From Desulfonatronaceae bacterium UBA663 (GTDB lineage Bacteria > Desulfobacterota > Desulfovibrionia > Desulfovibrionales > Desulfonatronaceae), in contig DBNV01000115.1 in the NCBI GenBank assembly GCA_002299865.1, forward strand, positions 15,346 through 20,687: 5,342 bases of DNA, written 5' to 3'. Each line of letters begins with the position of its first letter. Positions within the stretch are counted from its first letter, which is position 1. Positions 1 to 5,342 of this stretch are shown here, in pieces. The notes beneath the pieces are model-generated. The model had not been told where the DNA came from and made no database searches. It saw only the letters and a program-made list of their open reading frames with translations. Made by a program: the position numbers and the translations under genes.

Positions 1-136
1 GGTGGCAACCACCAAACTCCTCGTGGAGCGGCACACATTCCTGACAGACTACTGGTTCAAGCGGGGTCATCACGTTTGTGCTTTTGGATGAAGAAAATGA
101 ACGAGGCAGGGAAAAAGCAACTGCCCAAGGATAGTG
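1..136. other. Region beyond ftsX with no identifiable gene
   Basis: Nothing here is recognised. Two short frames run off the window edge. On the plus strand, bases 2-91 are open and end in TGA; this could be the last 29 codons of a gene convergent with ftsX (peptide ending FKRGHHVCAFG). On the minus strand, ATG at 70-68 opens a frame to the edge (MTPLEPVVCQECVPLHEEFG), with two Cys in a CxxC arrangement but no Shine-Dalgarno. The same minus frame is also open back to the ftsX stop codon. The two frames overlap, so at most one is likely to be real. I cannot choose between them, and neither resembles a family I know. A small inverted repeat GGTGG/CCACC sits at 1-13. Confidence 0.3.
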
Positions 137-1015
137 CTATTTCTCCCGCAAAGCCACCCAGCTGCTGACAATGCCCATGCCCGTAAGGACGCCTAGAAAA
201 ATCAGGACTTGTTCCGTAGGCAGGTATTCAAGGCGCAGCCACAGCGGAGGGAAGTGGAGCAGATCCCTTAGGCTGATCTGCACGCCCTTGAGCATCAACA
301 GGGCCAGCCCCGCGCCGACGAACCCGAGAAAGGCGCCGGTGACGAGCATGGGCAGCTGAATATACCAGCGGGCCGCCCCGATCAGACGCAGGATTTCCAC
401 TTCGTGCCGGCGGTGCACCTGGGCCAGCTTGATGGTGTTGCCCACCACCAGGGCCAGGACCAAGCCAAGAAAAAGGATCAACGGCCAGATCACCCGATTG
501 CTGAAATGGATCCAACTGCGGGCCAGATCAAGCTGCAAGGGGTTGAAACTGATCTTCTCCACCTTTGGCAGTTTCTTAAGCTCCAGGTAAATATCCTTGG
601 CCCAGGCATGCTGATCGTCGTCCGTCACGGCGAAGGTCATCAGGGCCGTGGCTGGAAGCGGATTTTGGTCCCTAAGCCAGACGAAGTCGTCGCCTTGTCC
701 CAGGCTGGCGGCGAGCAGTTCCAGGCCTTGTTCCGGAGTGAAGGTCTGCATGCTTTTGAGACCCTCCAGATCTTTGAGTTCACTCCACTGAGCTAGGACA
801 AGCTCCATGTTCGCGCCAGGCTTCCAGTAGATCTGAAATTGAACCTCGCCCTGGGATCGTTTCAGTTCCTGATCCAGATTGTGCAGGACCAGCAGGAACA
901 GGCCGGCCAGAAAGGCGACCAGGGTCACGGCGGCCAAGGTCAGCACCTGGATCCAGGGGTGGCGCCTGATGTCCGTGAGGCCTTGGATAATGAGTTTGGT
1001 CAGGACGCGCATCAT
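137..1015 (-). CDS. ftsX: Cell-division protein FtsX, integral membrane partner of FtsE
   Basis: FtsX is the inner-membrane permease-like half of FtsEX. It relays FtsE ATP hydrolysis to murein hydrolase activators (EnvC in Escherichia coli) or hydrolases outside the membrane. The 292-residue product shows the family topology: a short basic cytoplasmic N-terminus, TM1 at about 23-45, a periplasmic domain at about 46-173, then TM2 (about 174-195), TM3 (about 219-243) and TM4 (about 268-288), ending VALREK. The family motif after TM2 is clear in VGNTIKLAQVHRRHEVEILR followed by LIGA (about 191-214). Two ATGs are adjacent (1015 and 1012). GGGGAG at 1030-1025, inside the end of ftsE, lies 9 nt before the first, so I use that one. 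Six nucleotides separate ftsE and ftsX, which indicates co-transcription and probably coupled translation. The stop is TAG at 139-137. No EnvC-like peptidase is visible downstream within the window. Confidence 0.93.
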   Translation of the reverse strand: MMRVLTKLIIQGLTDIRRHPWIQVLTLAAVTLVAFLAGLFLLVLHNLDQELKRSQGEVQFQIYWKPGANMELVLAQWSELKDLEGLKSMQTFTPEQGLELLAASLGQGDDFVWLRDQNPLPATALMTFAVTDDDQHAWAKDIYLELKKLPKVEKISFNPLQLDLARSWIHFSNRVIWPLILFLGLVLALVVGNTIKLAQVHRRHEVEILRLIGAARWYIQLPMLVTGAFLGFVGAGLALLMLKGVQISLRDLLHFPPLWLRLEYLPTEQVLIFLGVLTGMGIVSSWVALREK

Positions 1016-1021
1016 CCGCGG

Positions 1022-1696
1022 CTACTCCCCAAGAGGCCAGTTGGACCAGACAATGGCACCGTTCTCAAGGTGCAGAATCTTGGCCTCAGGCAGGCAGGAC
1101 AGCAGTTCCTGGTTGTGTGTGGCCAGGATGATGGTGCTGCCGTGGGCGTGAAATTGCAGGAAGATGCTCATCAGACGCATAGCCAGTTCGCGGTCCAGGT
1201 TGCCTGTGGGCTCGTCGGCCAGGAGCAGTTGCGGACCGACCACCACGGCTCGGGCCACGGCCACCCGTTGTTGTTCGCCGCCCGACAGTTCGGCGCAGGG
1301 AATGTGCGCCTTGGGCTCCAGGTCCAGGCTGCGCAGCACCGCGCGCACCCGGCGCTCCAGAAGCGGACGGGACATGCCCTGGACTTCCAGGGCCAGGGCC
1401 ACGTTGGCGAAAGCCGTGCGCCGGGGCAGGATCTTGAAGTCCTGAAAAACTACGCTGACCTGGCGACGCAACAGTGGAATGGTGCGGGGTTTAAGCGCTC
1501 GCAGGTCAAAGCCGCACACCGTAGCCTGTCCGCGTTGCAGGGCGATGGCGCCGTGCAGGATGCGCAACAGGGTTGTTTTGCCCGCCCCGCTGGGGCCGAC
1601 AAGAAAAAGAAATTCCCTCTTGCCCAGATCCAGGGAGATGTTTTTCAGGGCCCAGTGGCCGCCGAAGTTGTGGGAGACGTGACGCAGACAAATCAT
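1022..1696 (-). CDS. ftsE: Cell-division ABC transporter ATP-binding protein FtsE
   Basis: FtsE is the cytoplasmic ATPase of the FtsEX divisome complex. It does not import a substrate; ATP hydrolysis is thought to drive FtsX conformational changes that switch on periplasmic peptidoglycan hydrolases at the septum. All ABC motifs are present in the 224-residue product: Walker A GPSGAGKTT (34-42), Q-loop Q85, signature LSGGEQQR (137-144), Walker B LLLADEP (157-163) with E162, D-loop NLD (166-168) and H-loop H194. Family length is about 220. General relatives such as LolD or MacB share these motifs; the short size and the ftsX immediately downstream decide for FtsE. The ATG at 1696-1694 is the only sensible start, since an in-frame TGA lies 9 nt upstream. 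It has no recognisable Shine-Dalgarno and is 55 nt after the nrdJ stop. The stop is TAG at 1024-1022, 6 nt before ftsX. Confidence 0.93.
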   Translation of the reverse strand: MICLRHVSHNFGGHWALKNISLDLGKREFLFLVGPSGAGKTTLLRILHGAIALQRGQATVCGFDLRALKPRTIPLLRRQVSVVFQDFKILPRRTAFANVALALEVQGMSRPLLERRVRAVLRSLDLEPKAHIPCAELSGGEQQRVAVARAVVVGPQLLLADEPTGNLDRELAMRLMSIFLQFHAHGSTIILATHNQELLSCLPEAKILHLENGAIVWSNWPLGE

Positions 1697-1751
1697 TTTG
1701 ACGAGTCATTTGGTTGGACGCTTGCCACCCACGGCTTATTTGGGCGGGGTC

Positions 1752-3983
1752 TCAGCCGCATTTTGTGTAGCCGCACCCCAGACAAACAAAGCATCCTTCC
1801 TGGAAGATCAGTTCCTTGCCGCAATCCGGGCACTCCGGCGAGGCCAGACTGTCGCGCATCTTAAGCCTGGCGTCCTTCATGTATCGGTTTTCCAGGACCC
1901 AGGCCACGGCATCCGGAATGGACAGGAGCAAGTCCTTTTTCTGAAACACGGGATGCTCGCCGCCGATGCCCTTGAGCTGGCTGATGATGTCGGCAACCCC
2001 CACGCCGGAGCGCAGGGCCAGGGACACCAAGCGGCCGATGGCCTCGGTCTTGGCCGTGATGGAGCGACCGGACTTGCCGATGGTGGCGAAGACCTCGAAG
2101 GGCTTGTCGTCCACCTCGTTTACGGTGAGATAAAGAAAGCCGTAACCGGTTTTGACTTTCTGGGTGAAGCCGTAGATCACGTCCGGCCGCTCCTTGACCA
2201 CCCTGTGGTGTTTTTCCGGGTCCTTGGGCTTGTCTCCGTCGCCGGTGTACAGCACCTGACTGCTCTTGCATCCGTCCCGGTACACGGTGACGCCTTTGCA
2301 CCCCAGTTCATAGGCCATCCAATATATATTCCAGATATCTTCCTGCGTGGCGTCGTGAGGCAGGTTCACGGTCTTGGAGACCGCGTTGTCCGTGAACTTC
2401 TGGAAGGCGGCCTGCATCTTCAAGTGCCAGATCGGCTTGATGTCATGGGCCGTGACGTAAACCTCGCGGATTTTCTGGGGCAGGTAGTCCAAGTGGCTGA
2501 TGCTGCCCTTGGCCGCCACATCTTCCATCAATTTCGGGCTATGGCACTGGGCGTCGCGCAGGGCCTGCTCAAACCAGGGATTGGCCTCCAGGAGTCGCTC
2601 GCCGTCCATGACCTGACGTGCGAAACTCAAGGCGAAAAGTGGTTCTACGCCCGAGGAGCAGCCAGCCAGGATGGACAGGGTCCCGGTGGGCGCGATGGTC
2701 GTGGTGGTGGCGTTGCGGAACGGCCCCTGGTTGTGCTCGGCATACGTCGAGTCCGCGAAGGCCGGGAAGGGGCCGCGCTCCTCGGCCAGGGTCTTGGAAG
2801 CGCTTTGGGCCTCGTGCTGGAGAAAATGCATTATTTTTTCGGCCAGGTTCAGCGCTTCCTGGCTGTTGTAGGGGATTTGCATGCAAAAGAGCAGGTCGGC
2901 CCAGCCCATAACACCCAGTCCGATTTTGCGGTTTCTGCGTACGGTCTCAGTAATGATTTCCAGGGGGTAGCGGGAGGCGTCAATGACGTTGTCCAGGAAA
3001 CGCACGCTCAAATGGATGTCGTGCTTGAGTTCGTCCCAGAGGATTTCCGCGGGTTTGCCGTCGCTCACGTATCGGGAAAGATTAATGGAGCCGAGGTTGC
3101 AGGCCTCGTAAGGGAGCAGCGGCTGTTCGCCGCAGGGGTTGGTGCTTTCGATCTCGCCCTGTTTGGGTGTGGGGTTGTCCCGGTTGATGCGGTCCAGGAA
3201 GATGATCCCCGGGTCGCCGCTTTCCCAGGCCTTCTGCACCAATAGCGAGAAAATCTCGCGGGCCCTGAGCCGGCTCTTGATTTGGCCGGTGTGCGGCGCC
3301 ACCAGCGGGTATTCCTCGTCCTTTTCCACGGCCTGCATGAACGCCTCGGTCAGGCCCACGGACAGGTTGAAGTTGTTCAGGTCGCCGTCGCGTTCCTTGG
3401 CTCGGATGAAGCCGATGATGTCCGGATGGTCCACCCGCAGAATGCCCATGTTTGCGCCGCGCCGCGTGCCGCCTTGTTTGACCTGCTCCGTGGCGGTGTT
3501 GAAGATGCGTAAAAAGGAAAGCGGGCCGGAAGCAATCCCTCCGGTGGAGCCGACACGGCTTTTTTGCGGACGCAGGCGGGAGAAGGAAAAGCCCGTGCCG
3601 CCTCCGGACTTGTGGATCAGGGCGGCGTACTTGATGGCGTCGAAGATCTCCTCCATGGAATCGCCCACGGGCAGGACGAAACAGGCCGCCAGTTGACCCA
3701 GCTCGGTGCCGGCGTTCATCAGGGTCGGAGAATTGGGCAGGAAGCGGTGGGTGGTGATCAATTCGTAAAATGTGCGGGCCAGTTCGTCCGTGGTGAAAGG
3801 AGACCGGCCGTACTTTGCTTCTTCGGCCGCAATGGCTGCGGCCACGCGCCAATACATCTCCCGGGGCGTTTCCAAGATTTCCCCCTGGGGGCCTTTGCGC
3901 AGATAGCGCTTGTTCAGGACCACTGCGGCGTTGGGGGGCAGCACCGGATCGGGCAGGTTGTTGGGCATTGCGGGCACGGTCAC
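1752..3983 (-). CDS. nrdJ: Adenosylcobalamin-dependent (class II) ribonucleotide reductase
   Basis: This enzyme reduces ribonucleotides to deoxyribonucleotides for DNA synthesis, using vitamin B12 instead of oxygen to generate the thiyl radical, so it works under anaerobic conditions. The 743-residue product has a typical class II layout. An N-terminal segment includes NKRYLRKGPQGEILETPREM, and no ATP-cone is apparent. FLPNSPTLMNAG is followed by LAACFVLPV with C101, one of the redox pair. STNPCGEQPLLPYEACNLGS carries N282, the radical cysteine C284, E286 and the second redox cysteine C295. APTGTLSILAG lies near 431-441. A TSCPD-like region at about 597-690 contains GYGFLYLTVNEVDDKPFEVF and AIGRLVSLALRSGV. 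The C-terminal Cys-rich tail has C718, C721, C731, C734, C737 and C742, matching the tail thought to shuttle electrons or bind zinc. The 11-residue spacing from C284 to C295 is as in Thermotoga NrdJ. The start is GTG at 3983, chosen for its Shine-Dalgarno. The stop is TGA. It appears intact. Confidence 0.95.
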   Translation of the reverse strand: MTVPAMPNNLPDPVLPPNAAVVLNKRYLRKGPQGEILETPREMYWRVAAAIAAEEAKYGRSPFTTDELARTFYELITTHRFLPNSPTLMNAGTELGQLAACFVLPVGDSMEEIFDAIKYAALIHKSGGGTGFSFSRLRPQKSRVGSTGGIASGPLSFLRIFNTATEQVKQGGTRRGANMGILRVDHPDIIGFIRAKERDGDLNNFNLSVGLTEAFMQAVEKDEEYPLVAPHTGQIKSRLRAREIFSLLVQKAWESGDPGIIFLDRINRDNPTPKQGEIESTNPCGEQPLLPYEACNLGSINLSRYVSDGKPAEILWDELKHDIHLSVRFLDNVIDASRYPLEIITETVRRNRKIGLGVMGWADLLFCMQIPYNSQEALNLAEKIMHFLQHEAQSASKTLAEERGPFPAFADSTYAEHNQGPFRNATTTTIAPTGTLSILAGCSSGVEPLFALSFARQVMDGERLLEANPWFEQALRDAQCHSPKLMEDVAAKGSISHLDYLPQKIREVYVTAHDIKPIWHLKMQAAFQKFTDNAVSKTVNLPHDATQEDIWNIYWMAYELGCKGVTVYRDGCKSSQVLYTGDGDKPKDPEKHHRVVKERPDVIYGFTQKVKTGYGFLYLTVNEVDDKPFEVFATIGKSGRSITAKTEAIGRLVSLALRSGVGVADIISQLKGIGGEHPVFQKKDLLLSIPDAVAWVLENRYMKDARLKMRDSLASPECPDCGKELIFQEGCFVCLGCGYTKCG

Positions 3984-3989
3984 GAAGGA

Positions 3990-3994
3990 CTCCT
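3990..3994 (-). promoter_or_regulatory. Ribosome binding site that fixes the nrdJ start
   Basis: AGGAG on the minus strand (within GATGAGGAG) lies 6 nt before GTG at 3983-3981. The competing starts fit less well: a second GTG at 3977-3975 is 12 nt away, the ATG at 3968-3966 is 21 nt away, and the far-upstream ATG at 4145 lies inside thiL. The site therefore decides for the first GTG. Confidence 0.75.
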
Positions 3995-4006
3995 CATCCA
4001 GCCTCC

Positions 4007-4032
4007 GGCATGAATGCCTGGCATGAATGCCT
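4007..4032. repeat. Perfect 13-bp tandem repeat of a near-palindrome in the nrdJ leader
   Basis: GGCATGAATGCCT occurs twice, head to tail and without mismatch (4007-4019 and 4020-4032). Within each unit GGCAT and ATGCC are inverted repeats around a 2-bp centre, so each could be a small protein-binding dyad in DNA or, less easily, a short RNA hairpin. Further GCC/GGC pairs flank the block: TGCC-TTT-GGCA at 4028-4038 and GCC-TCC-GGC at 4001-4009. The block begins 24 nt upstream of the nrdJ start codon and ends just before its Shine-Dalgarno. It does not resemble the NrdR box as I know it. Function is unknown; an operator or a translational control structure is inference from position. Confidence 0.6.
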
Positions 4033-4056
4033 TTGGCAAGGGTTGGGCAGCAAAAG

Positions 4057-4086
4057 ATGATAACGAATTGAACGGGCAAAGTACAA
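4057..4086 (-). promoter_or_regulatory. Putative sigma70-like promoter for nrdJ
   Basis: On the minus strand, TTGTAC (4086-4081) and TATCAT (4062-4057) are separated by 18 nt. The -10 matches TATAAT at 5 of 6 positions; the -35 shares only the TTG. The elements sit in the thiL-nrdJ gap, one of the few AT-rich stretches of the window. A start near 4050 would give a leader of about 65 nt containing the tandem palindromic repeat. This is pattern matching only. nrdJ could also be reached by read-through from thiL. Confidence 0.4.
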
Positions 4087-4104
4087 GCATAAAAAGCGCT
4101 GTTT

Positions 4105-5100
4105 TTATGGAACAACAGCGGATGCAGCGGGTTGGAAATGATCAAACCCTTTGCATTGCATGACGTTGTCCCTAAGAAACAGGCCGTAATCGTTCAAAAT
4201 CACTCCCAAATGACGGGCTTGAGGCCACATGCGTTGCATGGCGGGCCATTGATCCGGGGCTGAGGCTCCGAGCAGGGCGTAGTCCTCTCCGCCCTGCAGG
4301 GCCCAGATCAATGGGTCCTTGTTTTGCTTTGCGGCGAAACGCAGCACCTCCGGGTGCAGGGCGTCTGGGCCCACATTCAGCCGGCAGCCCAGACCAGGGC
4401 CGAGAAAGCGAGGCAGGTCGCGGATCAAACCGTCGGAAACATCCATCAGGCCGCGGACCAAAGGCATCGTCGCCAGAGTGCGCCCCTCCTGAAGGCGCGG
4501 AATGGGCCGCAGATGCGCCTGCACTGCCGCGGGAAAATTAGCGGCCTGATCAGGTTTTTTTTCAAGAAGTGCAAGGCCGGTCCGGGCCAGGCCGAGCTCT
4601 CCAACGACAAACAGGATGTCTCCCGGACGGCCCTGCCCGCGTCGCAAGAGCCGGCCTCCTTCGACCTGTGCGCCCCAGATGGTCACGGCCACGCCCAGAC
4701 AGTCGGAGCGGCTCAGATCGCCGCCGGCCAGGTACAGTCCGTGTGCGTCGGCCAGGGCGGCCATGCCTTGAAAAAAACCAATCCAGAAAGCGTCCTCCAG
4801 GGAGTCGGGAATCATCAGGTTCAGGGCGAATCCCAGGGGCTCGGCGCCCATGGCCGCGATGTCGCTGAGATTCACGGCCAGGGCCTTGTAACCGATGTCT
4901 TCGGGAGCGAAGTAGGATCGCCGGAAGTGCACGTTCTCCAAAAACAGATCGGTGGACAGGCACAGGGACGACGGACAGCGCAGCACGGCGCAGTCGTCGC
5001 CTCGCCCCAGAAGCACGTCCTGATGTTGTGCGGGGAAGAAGCGGTCGATCAGGGCCAGGTAGGCGTCCTCGGAGGTGAGCGTGGATGATGGTGCAGACAC
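4105..5100 (-). CDS. thiL: Thiamine-monophosphate kinase
   Basis: ThiL phosphorylates thiamine monophosphate with ATP to give thiamine diphosphate, the last step of cofactor synthesis, in the cytoplasm. The 331-residue product has the expected family length and motif order: GRGDDCAVL (D35, D36), STDLFLENVHF (about 49-59), GYKALAVNLSDIAAMGAEP (about 70-88), AGGDLSRS (about 125-132), DVSDGLIRDL (D220, D223) and GGEDYALL (about 270-277). The Asp-rich motifs are the metal and nucleotide-phosphate ligands in characterised ThiL, which belongs to the PurM/AIRS-like superfamily. I chose the GTG at 5100-5098. It is 5 nt after the helicase stop, has a weak GGAAAG Shine-Dalgarno at 5115-5110, and places the first conserved segment (SEDAYLALIDRFFP) at the right distance. 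The frame stays open to an ATG at 5232, but that would overlap the helicase gene by 127 nt and add 44 unrelated residues. The stop is TAA. No other thiamine gene is in the window. Co-transcription with the upstream helicase gene is inferred from spacing. Confidence 0.95.
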   Translation of the reverse strand: MSAPSSTLTSEDAYLALIDRFFPAQHQDVLLGRGDDCAVLRCPSSLCLSTDLFLENVHFRRSYFAPEDIGYKALAVNLSDIAAMGAEPLGFALNLMIPDSLEDAFWIGFFQGMAALADAHGLYLAGGDLSRSDCLGVAVTIWGAQVEGGRLLRRGQGRPGDILFVVGELGLARTGLALLEKKPDQAANFPAAVQAHLRPIPRLQEGRTLATMPLVRGLMDVSDGLIRDLPRFLGPGLGCRLNVGPDALHPEVLRFAAKQNKDPLIWALQGGEDYALLGASAPDQWPAMQRMWPQARHLGVILNDYGLFLRDNVMQCKGFDHFQPAASAVVP

Positions 5101-5105
5101 GGCTA

Positions 5106-5342
5106 TTAGCTTTCCAGGGTCACGAAGTCGGCCTGGATGATCTTCAGGCCAAAACTGGGGAAATTGACGCGATAGCGGCCTGGAGGCAAGGATTCCACGA
5201 TTTTGCCCCGCCCGAACACCTTGTGCCGGCAATAGCCGAAGATGTTTGGCCGAGGCCTGTCCGACAAGGGCTTGGGTCCGACCTCTGGCCTTGTCTTCTG
5301 GCCTGGGGAAGTCGCCTCTAGGCCTCGGGCCGGGCCTCGGGC
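5106..5342 (-). CDS. UvrD/PcrA-type DNA helicase, C-terminal end (partial)
   Basis: The minus-strand frame is open from the window edge to a TAA at 5108-5106, giving 78 residues of a truncated gene whose start lies outside the window. The last part, around HKVFGRGKIVESLPPGRYRV followed by NFPSFGLKII and ending in LES, matches the C-terminal Tudor-like domain of UvrD/PcrA superfamily 1A helicases. Those end in a comparable '(H)xxFGxGxIV ... V.F...GIK.L...Y/FA.LES' pattern. In known members this domain follows the helicase core and helps contact partners such as RNA polymerase or UvrB. Upstream of it is a Pro/Gly/Arg-rich, low-complexity linker of about 50 residues, as is usual there. The helicase motifs themselves are not visible, so the exact family member (uvrD, pcrA or a close paralogue) cannot be fixed and I give no symbol. 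A second in-frame stop, TAG, follows directly. thiL starts 5 nt downstream, which suggests an operon. Confidence 0.78.
   Translation of the reverse strand, partial: ARGPARGLEATSPGQKTRPEVGPKPLSDRPRPNIFGYCRHKVFGRGKIVESLPPGRYRVNFPSFGLKIIQADFVTLES

Noticed and set aside
20..75. Possible tRNA fragment because of a GGTTCAA string and a CTCC/GGAG hairpin
   Set aside because: The TTCAA is not flanked by a paired T-stem, and no acceptor or anticodon arm can be formed.
105..125. Hairpin GGCAG/CTGCC downstream of ftsX as a terminator
   Set aside because: The stem is only 5 bp with an 11-nt loop and no uninterrupted T-run follows on the minus strand; too weak to call.
839..1864. Plus-strand open frame of 341 codons opposite ftsE and ftsX
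   Set aside because: It is antisense to two well-supported genes, spans the nrdJ-ftsE gap and shows no known motif; GC-rich shadow.
1698..3245. Plus-strand open frame of 515 codons antisense to nrdJ and reaching toward ftsE
   Set aside because: It lies opposite a clear nrdJ with all catalytic motifs. Its composition (rich in Gly, Val, His, Gln, Asp) is typical of the antisense shadow of a GC-rich gene, and no domain is recognisable.
3984..4104. Cobalamin riboswitch or NrdR box upstream of the B12-dependent RNR gene
   Set aside because: Both were looked for because they commonly control nrdJ. I see no B12-box-like core and no NrdR-type palindrome, and the gap is short for a cobalamin riboswitch.
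3984..4145. N-terminal extension of NrdJ by 54 residues to an ATG at 4145
   Set aside because: It would overlap the end of thiL, adds residues unlike any NrdJ N-terminus, and ignores the well-placed AGGAG before the GTG at 3983.
5321..5342. GCCCGAGGCC repeated twice near the window edge
   Set aside because: It lies in frame in the low-complexity Pro/Gly/Arg linker of the helicase and is explained by repetitive codons there.

Overview
The window is GC-rich and densely coding. All recognisable genes lie on the minus strand, so they read from high to low coordinates. In transcription order they are: the 3' end of a UvrD/PcrA-type DNA helicase gene (window edge to 5106), thiL (5100-4105), nrdJ (3983-1752), ftsE (1696-1022) and ftsX (1015-137). 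All long plus-strand frames are antisense shadows of these genes.

The strong bias to G/C in third positions, the adenosylcobalamin-dependent (class II) ribonucleotide reductase and the general sequence style suggest an anaerobic or microaerobic GC-rich bacterium. A sulfate-reducing, Desulfovibrionales-like deltaproteobacterium is my best guess. That placement is inference; the window holds no rRNA or other taxonomic marker.

Layout. The helicase gene and thiL are only 5 nt apart and are probably co-transcribed. A 121-nt gap between thiL and nrdJ (3984-4104) holds a plausible sigma70-like promoter, a perfect 13-bp tandem repeat whose units are each nearly palindromic, and a good Shine-Dalgarno before a GTG start. 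nrdJ is followed after 55 nt by ftsE, with no clear terminator between them, and ftsE by ftsX after 6 nt. A nrdJ-ftsE-ftsX transcript is possible, with ftsEX as a tight pair. The last 136 nt, beyond ftsX, hold no gene I can identify.

The genes are housekeeping: DNA repair and replication (helicase), thiamine diphosphate synthesis (ThiL), dNTP supply (NrdJ) and control of septal cell-wall hydrolysis (FtsEX). They do not form one pathway. I found no mobile element, CRISPR array, RNA gene or defence system. The part most worth a second look is the repeat-rich nrdJ leader.
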